In this document: positions 1-5,488 of the stretch, piece by piece | Layout: every line of letters begins with the position of its first letter | How positions within the stretch are numbered: the stretch's first letter is position 1 | DNA from: Candidatus Pelagibacter sp. | GTDB lineage: Bacteria; Pseudomonadota; Alphaproteobacteria; Pelagibacterales; Pelagibacteraceae | Assembly: GCA_002704185.1 (NCBI GenBank) | Contig: PAFP01000011.1 | Coordinates: 1-7,722, forward strand | Reading direction: 5' to 3' | Length of the DNA: 7,722 nt | Position numbers and translations under genes: made by a program | Notes under the pieces: model-generated | What the model saw: only the letters and a program-made list of their open reading frames with translations | Database searches by the model: none | Told to the model about the DNA's origin: nothing

Positions 1-390
1 AAGAAAAGAAATCTAAAACCTATCGCCAAAATAATTTCTTGGGCAACATGTGGAGTTGAACCTGCTGTAATGGGTACAGGACCAGTTCCAGCATCAAAAA
101 AAGCATTAGAAAAAGCGGGTTGGACTATTAATGATATAGATTTGGTTGAAGCTAACGAGGCTTTTGCAGCTCAAAGTCTAGCGGTAATGAAGGAATTAAA
201 TATTCCTAAAGAAAAGCTAAATGTAAATGGTGGAGCAATTGCACTTGGTCATCCAATCGGTGCAACAGGTACGAGAATACTGGTTACACTCATACACGAG
301 ATGAAAAGACGAAAGTCTAAAAAAGGTTTAGCAACATTATGTATTGGCGGTGGTATGGGTATTTCAATGTGTATAGAAAATGTCATATAA
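1..390 (+). CDS. Acetyl-CoA acetyltransferase (thiolase), C-terminal third, 5' end outside window
   Basis: The reading frame is open from base 1 and encodes the last 129 residues of a thiolase; full-length members have about 390. The enzyme condenses two acetyl-CoA to acetoacetyl-CoA or cleaves 3-ketoacyl-CoA, in the cytosol. Visible family signatures are VMGTGPVPA, the NEAFA motif (codons near 151-165), [14 protein letters not shown] with the active-site His at 250-252, and CIGGGMG with the second catalytic Cys at 340-342. The first, nucleophilic Cys lies upstream of the window. The wording of these motifs resembles biosynthetic AtoB/PhaA-type thiolases more than long-chain FadA, but substrate length cannot be settled from the C-terminus. 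Its last 11 bases overlap the start of the enoyl-CoA hydratase, so the two are almost certainly co-transcribed and probably translationally coupled. Confidence 0.93.
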   Translation, partial: KKRNLKPIAKIISWATCGVEPAVMGTGPVPASKKALEKAGWTINDIDLVEANEAFAAQSLAVMKELNIPKEKLNVNGGAIALGHPIGATGTRILVTLIHEMKRRKSKKGLATLCIGGGMGISMCIENVI

Positions 391-1144
391 AAATATAAAA
401 ATTCAATCAAAAGATAATATTGGAACAGTCACTATTTTCAGGGAAAAAGAGAAAAATTCACTAGATATTGAAACCTCAAAAGAAATTTATGAGTCACTAG
501 TTGAATTTGATAACAATAACTCTGTTAATTGTATCGTTGTAGAAGGTAATTCTAAAATTTTTTCTCCTGGTGCTGATATAAACGAGTTAAATAAGTTAGA
601 CTCCAGTTCAGCAAAATCAAAAGAATTATTTAAATTCTTCGATAAGATTGAAGAAATTAAAATACCAATCATAGCATCTGTAGAGGGTTATGCATTAGGA
701 GGAGGAATGGAACTTGCTCTTATTTGCGATTTCATTATAGCCTCTAACAAAGCAAAATTTGGTCAACCAGAGATCAATTTAGGATTAATACCGGGGATAG
801 GAGGAACACAAAGACTAAAAAGATATATTGGAAAGTATCATGCAAATTTTATTTGTATGTCTGGAGAAATGATAACAGCACAACAAGCTTATGAATTTGG
901 ATTTGTTAGTAAAGTTATAAGCTCTGAGAAATATATAGAAGAAAGCGACAGGATATTTAAAAATATAGCATCAAAGCCAAGACCAAGTCTAATTGAGATA
1001 AAAAGACTTCTTAAACTAGATGAACAGCTAGATAAAAATCTTAAAGAAGAGCGTAATACTTTTTATAACTTATTAGATGGCAAAAATAAACAAGAGGGTA
1101 TTAGAGCTTTTCTGGAAAAAAAAAGACCCAATTGGTCTAACTAA
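380..1144 (+). CDS. Enoyl-CoA hydratase / crotonase family protein
   Basis: This 254-residue protein has the usual crotonase length. The enzyme adds water across the double bond of 2-enoyl-CoA, giving 3-hydroxyacyl-CoA, in the cytosol. The oxyanion-hole segment FSPGADI is at residues 61-67 and a second one, ALGGGMEL, at 105-112. Both glutamates that activate water in true hydratases are present: Glu111 in GGGMEL and Glu131 in [17 protein letters not shown] follows at 139-146. Keeping both glutamates argues for a hydratase rather than an isomerase or another crotonase activity. The ATG at 380 overlaps the thiolase end by 11 bases, and no competing start fits the family N-terminus better. Together with the thiolase it suggests a short-chain acyl-CoA degradation or ketoacyl-CoA interconversion operon; a hydroxyacyl-CoA dehydrogenase would be expected nearby but is not in the window. 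Confidence 0.92.
   Translation: MSYKNIKIQSKDNIGTVTIFREKEKNSLDIETSKEIYESLVEFDNNNSVNCIVVEGNSKIFSPGADINELNKLDSSSAKSKELFKFFDKIEEIKIPIIASVEGYALGGGMELALICDFIIASNKAKFGQPEINLGLIPGIGGTQRLKRYIGKYHANFICMSGEMITAQQAYEFGFVSKVISSEKYIEESDRIFKNIASKPRPSLIEIKRLLKLDEQLDKNLKEERNTFYNLLDGKNKQEGIRAFLEKKRPNWSN
1116..1138 (-). terminator. Candidate Rho-independent terminator for minus-strand prpE transcripts, inside the hydratase 3' end
   Basis: Read on the minus strand, AGACC (1138-1134), loop AATTG and GGTCT (1128-1124) form a 5-bp stem followed by eight T (1123-1116). The element lies within the last codons of the plus-strand hydratase, where it encodes the KKKRPNWS stretch. The stem is short, so efficiency is uncertain, but position and T-run fit the end of the convergent prpE transcript. 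Confidence 0.45.
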
Positions 1145-1314
1145 GAGTTTATAAACCCAAACTCTATTAAGGGCCAAATAAAAGCTTTTAATGTTGCTAT
1201 TATTTCACCAAATAGGAGCCAAGAAAGAAATCCGTTCTCTTGAGCATAAAGGTAATTATATTAAAGCCCAAAAATTCCTACACTAATAAAATACGCTATA
1301 GCTATAAATTGCAT
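1141..1314 (-). pseudogene. Small two-helix membrane protein frame with an in-frame TAA (broken, or sequence error)
   Basis: An ATG at 1314-1312 follows the prpE stop codon with no gap. The frame reads 17 residues, MQFIAIAYFISVGIFGL, hits TAA at 1263-1261, then stays open for 39 more residues, beginning YNYLYAQENGFLSWLLFGEI and continuing [19 protein letters not shown] to a TAG at 1143-1141. The two halves look like one small membrane protein: a hydrophobic helix, a short polar loop (YAQENG), then a Trp-rich second helix. No ATG, GTG or TTG lies in frame after the TAA, so the second half cannot start normally. The simplest reading is one point mutation (for instance CAA or TTA to TAA) in a roughly 56-residue gene co-transcribed with prpE; a sequencing error is the alternative. 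I do not recognise the family. Confidence 0.5.
1144..1165. repeat. Inverted repeat between convergent genes, possible weak terminator
   Basis: AGAGTTT (1144-1150) and AAACTCT (1159-1165) are perfect 7-bp arms around an 8-base loop, starting on the last base of the hydratase stop codon. No long T-run follows on the plus strand, so as a plus-strand terminator it would be weak. On the minus strand it precedes the better hairpin at 1138-1116, giving two stem-loops in tandem. Confidence 0.4.
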
Positions 1315-3201
1315 TTATAAAATCTGGGCTTCTTTTAATGACAATTTTATTTCGTCTAAAATAGCTGGATCGTCAATAGTTGCTGGCATTTTATATTCCT
1401 CTTTATCTGCTATTTTTCTCATAGTTCCTCTTAATACTTTTCCTGATCTGGTTTTCGGTAATCTTTGAATAACAATTGCTGTTTTAAAAGCAGCAACAGG
1501 ACCAATTTTATCTCTAATCATTTTTACGCATTCTTTACTAATCTCATCATGTGGACGATTTACTCCTGATTTTAAAACAATTAGACCAATAGGGATTTGT
1601 CCCTTAAGACTATCTGCTATTCCAATTACTGCACACTCAGCAACATCTTTATGTTCTGACAAAACTTCCTCCATAGACCCAGTAGATAACCTGTGACCGG
1701 CTGTATTAATTATGTCATCAGTTCGTGACATAATCCAAACGTAACCATCTTCATCCATATGACCCGCATCGTATGTTTGATAAAAACCTGGATAGTTGCT
1801 CATATAATTATCTTTGTATCTTTTATCTGCATTCCACAAAGTTGGAAATGTACTTGGTGGCAAAGGTAACTTGACGCAAATATCTCCCATCTCGCCACGT
1901 TTGGCCTCACTTCCATCTGGTTTTAATACTTTTACGTCATAACCTGGAGCAGGTTTTCCTGCAGAGCCATATTTAGTTGGAAACAATCCCATACCTTTAT
2001 AATTTCCTGCAATAGTCCAACTCGTTTCTGTTTGCCACCAGTGATCAATAACGGGTTTTTTTAAAAGTCCTTCAGCCCAATGAATCGTATCTGGATCTGC
2101 ACGCTCACCCGCTAGATAAAGAGCTTCAAATTTTGATAAATCATATTTTTTAAAAAATTTTCCATTTGGATCTTCTTTTTTTATTGCTCTAAAAGCGGTT
2201 GGTGCAGTAAATAAAGTTTTTATTTTGTATTCAGAAATCACTCTCCAAAATGCACCAGCATCTGGAGTTCCAACTGGCTTACCTTCGAAAATAACCGTTG
2301 TGCATCCATGAAATAAAGGTCCGTAAACTATGTAAGAGTGCCCGACAATCCAACCTATATCACTTGCAGACCACCAAATATCTGTTGGATCAATGTCATA
2401 AATATTTTTCATAGTCCACTTTAAGCCTACTATATGGCCACCAATGTCTCTTAAAATTCCTTTTGGTACTCCCGTTGTTCCAGATGTATACAATATATAT
2501 GCTGGATCATTAGCATCGCATTCAACACAATCTACTGCATTTGCACCACCTATAAATTCTTGCCAGTCAATATCATCACTATCTAAGTTTGCCTTATGTT
2601 TATCCCTCTGAAAAATTATTGTCTTTTCTATTTTATGTTTCGCGATTTTTTTAGCACCATCAAGAAGTGGTTTATATTCCACAACTCTACCAGGTTCTAA
2701 TCCGCATGATGCGGATAAAATTAATCTTGCTTTTGAGTCATCAATACGACTCGCAAGTTCGTTTGAAGCAAAACCTCCAAATACTACAGAGTGAACTGCT
2801 CCAATTCTCCCGCATGCTAACATAGCCATAATTGCCTCTGGTATCATTGGCATATAAATAATGACACGATCCCCCTTTTTTATTCCATATCTTTGTAAAG
2901 CACCTGCTAATTCCGAAGTTTTATCTCTAAGTTCTTTGTAAGAAAATTTTTTTTTAACATTAATCATTGCACTATCGTAGATTAATGCTGTTCTATCTCC
3001 ATTACCTTCATCGACATGTCTGTCTAGCGCATTATAGCAAGTATTTATTTTTCCACCCTTAAACCATTTATAAAATGGTGGGCCATCAGTATGTACAACT
3101 TTATCGAATTTCTTAATCCATTTCACATCTTCTGCTGCATTACCCCAAAATGCGTTTGGATCTTTTAGTGAACTTTTAAATATCTCTTCGTATTTACTCA
3201 A
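1315..3201 (-). CDS. prpE: Propionyl-CoA synthetase (AMP-forming acyl-CoA ligase)
   Basis: This 628-residue enzyme activates propionate with ATP and CoA to propionyl-CoA via propionyl-AMP, in the cytosol. It carries the AMP-binding loop YTSGTTGVPKG (238-248), WWQTET (388-393), a TDDIINTAGHRLS segment in the hinge region (493-505), and the C-terminal TRSGK with the catalytic, acylation-regulated Lys588. PrpE is favoured over acetyl-CoA synthetase because of the RDIGGH segment after the P-loop and the stretch from WTMKNIYDI to GTPDAGAFWR, which read like PrpE. The start is TTG at 3201-3199: AAGGGG lies 6 bases upstream and no in-frame ATG fits the family N-terminus. The residue after WWQTET is Ser where I expect Gly in PrpE; the effect is unknown. 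It is convergent to the thiolase-hydratase operon and divergent from proteorhodopsin. Acetate as a second substrate cannot be excluded. Confidence 0.9.
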   Translation of the reverse strand: MSKYEEIFKSSLKDPNAFWGNAAEDVKWIKKFDKVVHTDGPPFYKWFKGGKINTCYNALDRHVDEGNGDRTALIYDSAMINVKKKFSYKELRDKTSELAGALQRYGIKKGDRVIIYMPMIPEAIMAMLACGRIGAVHSVVFGGFASNELASRIDDSKARLILSASCGLEPGRVVEYKPLLDGAKKIAKHKIEKTIIFQRDKHKANLDSDDIDWQEFIGGANAVDCVECDANDPAYILYTSGTTGVPKGILRDIGGHIVGLKWTMKNIYDIDPTDIWWSASDIGWIVGHSYIVYGPLFHGCTTVIFEGKPVGTPDAGAFWRVISEYKIKTLFTAPTAFRAIKKEDPNGKFFKKYDLSKFEALYLAGERADPDTIHWAEGLLKKPVIDHWWQTETSWTIAGNYKGMGLFPTKYGSAGKPAPGYDVKVLKPDGSEAKRGEMGDICVKLPLPPSTFPTLWNADKRYKDNYMSNYPGFYQTYDAGHMDEDGYVWIMSRTDDIINTAGHRLSTGSMEEVLSEHKDVAECAVIGIADSLKGQIPIGLIVLKSGVNRPHDEISKECVKMIRDKIGPVAAFKTAIVIQRLPKTRSGKVLRGTMRKIADKEEYKMPATIDDPAILDEIKLSLKEAQIL

Positions 3202-3311
3202 ATGAATCCCCTTGATTTAAAATAACTAAATATTCATTGAATTTAAACCGAATTAGTGGATAAAATACAATTTTTTATAGAAAATCAATAAAATCAACAA
3301 CTTATATATAT

Positions 3312-3339
3312 GCGACAGGTGTTCCTTAAACCTTAAAAT
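3312..3339 (+). promoter_or_regulatory. Candidate promoter for proteorhodopsin
   Basis: GCGACA (3312-3317, four of six matches to TTGACA) and TAAAAT (3334-3339, five of six to TATAAT) are separated by 16 bases. Transcription would begin near 3346, giving a leader of about 80 bases that contains the hairpin and palindrome below. A perfect tandem pair of CCTTAAA (3324-3330 and 3331-3337) runs through the spacer into the -10 box. This was assigned by eye; other A+T-rich hexamers are possible. Confidence 0.35.
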
Positions 3340-3364
3340 TCTAGTAAAAAAGCCCGTAGGAATT

Positions 3365-3390
3365 GCGAATTCAAAGAAATTTGTATTCGC
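3365..3390 (+). promoter_or_regulatory. Leader hairpin with GAAA loop, followed by T6 (possible attenuator)
   Basis: GCGAAT pairs with ATTCGC, then a T-T mismatch, then CAAA pairs with TTTG, closing on the tetraloop GAAA; the 26 bases are fully symmetric apart from the mismatch. Six T follow at 3392-3397. A stem plus T-run in the leader, 35 bases before the start codon, is the layout of an attenuator or a stabilising 5' structure. The stem is A+T-rich, so its strength is uncertain. Confidence 0.5.
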
Positions 3391-3392
3391 AT

Positions 3393-3410
3393 TTTTTGTT
3401 TAAACAAAAA
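3393..3410. repeat. 18-bp perfect palindrome immediately before the proteorhodopsin ribosome binding site
   Basis: TTTTTGTTTAAACAAAAA reads the same on both strands and ends one base before the GGGAG (3411-3415) that serves the ATG at 3426. It could be a dimeric regulator site or fold as a 6-bp hairpin with a TTTAAA loop. Its left arm is the T-run following the preceding hairpin, so termination and folding of the palindrome may compete. Confidence 0.5.
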
Positions 3411-3425
3411 GGGAGAAAAAAAAAT

Positions 3426-4127
3426 ATGAAAACAACCTTTTTAGCTACAAATGATTTTACAGGAATTAGTTTCTGGGTCATTTCAATGGCTATGTTAGCT
3501 AGTACAGTATTTTTCTTTGTAGAAAGAAACTCTGTAAAAGCTTCTTGGAGAACTTCGGTTACTCTTATGGGTTTAGTTTGTGGTATCGCATTTGTGCATT
3601 ATATGTACATGAGAAATGTTTGGGTAACTACAGGCACAAGTCCAACAGTTTATAGATATGTAGACTGGTTATTAACTGTTCCATTGCAGATGTTAGAATT
3701 TTACTTTATTCTTTCAGCTGTACGTAAAGTTCCAACTGGAATTTTCTGGAGATTATTAATTGGTACAATAGTTATGCTTTCAGCTGGTTATTTAGGTGAA
3801 GCTGGCATGATTAATCCAACAGCAGGTTTCGTAGTAGGAATGGCTGGATGGATTTACATTCTATTTGAAATCTTTTCAGGTGAAGCAGGTCAAATTGCGA
3901 GCAAAATGAGAGGACCAGCAGCAGAGGCGTTTAATTTCTGTAAATGGGTCGTAACAATCGGCTGGGCAATTTATCCTTTAGGTTACTTATTTGGTTACTT
4001 AATGGGCAATGTAGATGAAGTTACGTTAAACATCGTTTACAACCTAGCTGACTTCCTAAACAAAATAGGATTTGGTTTAGTTATTTATGCAGCTGCTAGA
4101 GCAATGACTCCAGCTTCTCAAAGATAA
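3426..4127 (+). CDS. Proteorhodopsin, predicted blue-absorbing light-driven proton pump
   Basis: This 233-residue, seven-helix inner-membrane retinal protein pumps protons outward in light. Retinal binds Lys213 in helix G (ADFLNKIGFG). The counterion and proton acceptor is Asp80 in RYVDWLLTVPL, the proton donor is Glu91, and His58 (FVHYMYMRNVW), Arg77 and Asp209 are also kept. These match His75, Arg94, Asp97, Glu108, Asp227 and Lys231 of the classic marine protein. The tuning position (Leu105 in green forms) is Gln88, codon 3687-3689, which in this family marks blue absorption. The start is ATG 3426, preceded by GGGAG 10 bases upstream. The TTG at 3363 would add 21 basic residues and put the leader hairpin in coding sequence, so it is rejected. 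No cleavable signal peptide is evident. No retinal synthesis gene is nearby, so the chromophore must come from a gene elsewhere or from outside. Confidence 0.97.
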   Translation: MKTTFLATNDFTGISFWVISMAMLASTVFFFVERNSVKASWRTSVTLMGLVCGIAFVHYMYMRNVWVTTGTSPTVYRYVDWLLTVPLQMLEFYFILSAVRKVPTGIFWRLLIGTIVMLSAGYLGEAGMINPTAGFVVGMAGWIYILFEIFSGEAGQIASKMRGPAAEAFNFCKWVVTIGWAIYPLGYLFGYLMGNVDEVTLNIVYNLADFLNKIGFGLVIYAAARAMTPASQR

Positions 4128-4145
4128 TTAAATTCTAAAAAAATT

Positions 4146-4176
4146 AAAGGCCCGTTTAAACACGGGCCTTTTTTTT
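4146..4176. terminator. Strong bidirectional terminator between proteorhodopsin and the epimerase
   Basis: AAAGGCCCGT (4146-4155) pairs perfectly with ACGGGCCTTT (4162-4171) around a 6-base loop; the T-run extends from 4169 to 4176. On the minus strand the same stem is followed by TTTAATTTTTTT, so it should also end the convergent epimerase transcript. The epimerase stop codon (4158-4156) lies in the loop, and its last codons (KKARV) are encoded by the stem and T-run. Confidence 0.9.
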
Positions 4177-5151
4177 ACCCCAAATAAAATTTGAATTTAA
4201 TTTTAAAAAGTTATTAGAATATTTAACTTTATTAGAGTAATCTTTTTTTAAAAACATAGCACCATCTAAATCTAGAGCATTACAAAATTTAGCATATCTT
4301 AAGGCAGGAACTATTGAAAGCGAGGAACTTACCATGCATCCGAGTATTATTTTAATTTTATTTTTTTTACAATATTTTATATTTTTTTTTATTGTTTTGT
4401 CGTTTCCAAACTTATCAATTTTTAAATTAACCCATTTATATATTTGATTATTAATTTTTTTATTTAAGTAAAAGTCTTCATCAGCACAGAAAGAAATTTT
4501 TGTTTTAATTTTTTTTAACTTATTTTGTTTGCCGGCTGTTAATGGTTGTTCAATAAAAAAAATATTGTATTTTTCAAGTTTTTTAATATTTTTTAATAAA
4601 AAACTAAAAGTCCAGCCCTCATTAGCGTCTATTATTATTTTTGCTTTATTATTAAAGCTAGTTATTAAATCTAAAGTTTTAAAAATATTTTTTTTACTTA
4701 ATTTAATTTTAATATAATTTAATTTTTTTATTTGTTTTTTTTTTAATAGAATTTCATTAATACTGAGAATAGGGATTGTGATGAATGTTTTGTATTCTTT
4801 CTTTAAATTTAGAAATTTAATAAAATTTTTTCTATTACGTTGTATTTTGATATCTAGCAAAGCATTCTGCAATGCCGCCTGTAGTGGTAAACTTTTTACT
4901 TTTAAGATATCATTTTGTTTTCTAGTATTATTTAAATATTTTGTAATATCTTTTAAGTTTTCATTGTATCTTTTATACTCAACACACTCCCCAATACCCT
5001 TATAACCGTCCTTTTTTGCCGAAATTAGCAACGTATTGACTGTGCTTTTTGATCCTCTAGAAATCTTAAATTTAGAGTGTAGTTTTAGGCTAATTTTTTT
5101 GTATGATATTGAATAATTATTATAAATCACTGTTGTTATTAATATACTCAT
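4156..5151 (-). CDS. Dipeptide epimerase-like enolase-superfamily protein (L-Ala-D/L-Glu epimerase type)
   Basis: This 331-residue cytosolic protein fits the muconate-cycloisomerase-type enolase subgroup. FKISRGSKS and GIGECVEYKRYNE (around 28-64) match the N-terminal capping domain of AEE enzymes. The barrel has KIK (Lys148, Lys150), metal ligands Asp175 (IIIDANEGW), Glu201 (FIEQP) and Asp224 (CADED), the opposite catalytic Lys244 (VNLKIDK), GCMVSSS (271-277) and DLDG (294-297), the last expected to contact the dipeptide amino group. Known relatives epimerise L-Ala-D-Glu from peptidoglycan; the substrate here is inferred. All catalytic residues are intact, although about 65 of 331 residues are lysine and the gene looks more A+T-rich than its neighbours. 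The ATG at 5151 lies only 16 bases from the divergent ferredoxin start. A GTG at 5130-5128 (residue 8) gives an N-terminus closer to the family and is a serious alternative. No clear ribosome binding site is seen for either. Confidence 0.82.
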   Translation of the reverse strand: MSILITTVIYNNYSISYKKISLKLHSKFKISRGSKSTVNTLLISAKKDGYKGIGECVEYKRYNENLKDITKYLNNTRKQNDILKVKSLPLQAALQNALLDIKIQRNRKNFIKFLNLKKEYKTFITIPILSINEILLKKKQIKKLNYIKIKLSKKNIFKTLDLITSFNNKAKIIIDANEGWTFSFLLKNIKKLEKYNIFFIEQPLTAGKQNKLKKIKTKISFCADEDFYLNKKINNQIYKWVNLKIDKFGNDKTIKKNIKYCKKNKIKIILGCMVSSSLSIVPALRYAKFCNALDLDGAMFLKKDYSNKVKYSNNFLKLNSNFIWGKKKARV

Positions 5152-5160
5152 AGTTATAAA
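5133..5160 (+). promoter_or_regulatory. Candidate promoter for the ferredoxin operon (leaderless)
   Basis: TTGTTA (5133-5138) and TATAAA (5155-5160) are spaced by 16 bases. The -10 ends 7 bases before the ferredoxin ATG at 5168, so transcription would begin at or next to the start codon. That agrees with the absence of any Shine-Dalgarno-like sequence. The promoter lies across the annotated 5' end of the divergent epimerase. A TAAAGCTTTA palindrome (5157-5166) fills most of the gap between the two genes. Confidence 0.4.
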
Positions 5161-5167
5161 GCTTTAA

Positions 5168-5488
5168 ATGCCTAAAGTCACATATATAGAGTCATCTGGT
5201 AAAAAACATGAAATCGAAGTTGATACTGGCTTATCGATTATGGAGGGAGCTGTTCAAAACTCAATACCTGGAATTGATGCAGATTGTGGAGGATCATGTG
5301 CCTGCGCTACCTGTCATGTTTACGTAAATGATGAATGGTTAAAAAAAATTCCTGAAATTACAGAAGCCGAGAAAGATATGTTAGACTTTGCTTTCGAGCC
5401 CAAAAAAAATAGCCGTTTAAGCTGTCAATTAATTTTAGAAGATATTCACAACGGCATTATAGTAAACTTACCAAGAAAGCAGGGTTAA
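5168..5488 (+). CDS. [2Fe-2S] ferredoxin, adrenodoxin/putidaredoxin type
   Basis: This 106-residue soluble electron carrier has family-typical length. The cluster ligands are Cys40, Cys46, Cys49 and Cys86 (C-x5-C-x2-C-x36-C). CGGSCACATCHVYV closely follows putidaredoxin and the Rhodobacter FdVI type; Cys44 is an extra cysteine inside the loop. This class hands single electrons to partners such as cytochromes P450, other oxygenases or Fe-S assembly, and is reduced by an NAD(P)H-dependent flavoprotein. That partner is probably the next gene: the TAA of this gene shares its last A with the ATG of the reductase (TAATG), which implies translational coupling. No client enzyme or isc gene is in the window, so the electron acceptor is unknown. 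No Shine-Dalgarno sequence precedes ATG 5168; the message is probably leaderless. Confidence 0.95.
   Translation: MPKVTYIESSGKKHEIEVDTGLSIMEGAVQNSIPGIDADCGGSCACATCHVYVNDEWLKKIPEITEAEKDMLDFAFEPKKNSRLSCQLILEDIHNGIIVNLPRKQG

Larger units (their letters stand above)
3202..3425. other. Divergent intergenic region between prpE and proteorhodopsin
   Basis: These 224 bases hold no convincing gene. The prpE side has its AAGGGG ribosome binding site and a possible weak minus-strand promoter: TTGTTG (complement of 3295-3300), 15-base spacer, TATAAA (complement of 3274-3279). The spacer is shorter than ideal, so this is only a suggestion. The proteorhodopsin side has the promoter, tandem repeat, hairpin and palindrome listed separately. 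Confidence 0.5.

Noticed and set aside
487..672. Minus-strand open frame inside the hydratase gene
   Set aside because: Antisense shadow of a well-supported enzyme; no ribosome binding site or family features.
3228..3244. Imperfect palindrome around ATTCATTGAAT upstream of prpE
   Set aside because: Short arms with mismatches in A+T-rich sequence; not distinguishable from chance.
3363..3425. Upstream TTG start that would lengthen proteorhodopsin by 21 residues
   Set aside because: No usable ribosome binding site, the added residues are basic and unlike a signal peptide, the leader hairpin would become coding, and ATG 3426 has GGGAG at proper distance.
4529..5005. Plus-strand open frames inside the epimerase gene
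   Set aside because: Hydrophobic Phe/Leu-rich translations are the expected antisense of Lys-rich codons; the minus-strand enzyme has intact catalytic motifs.
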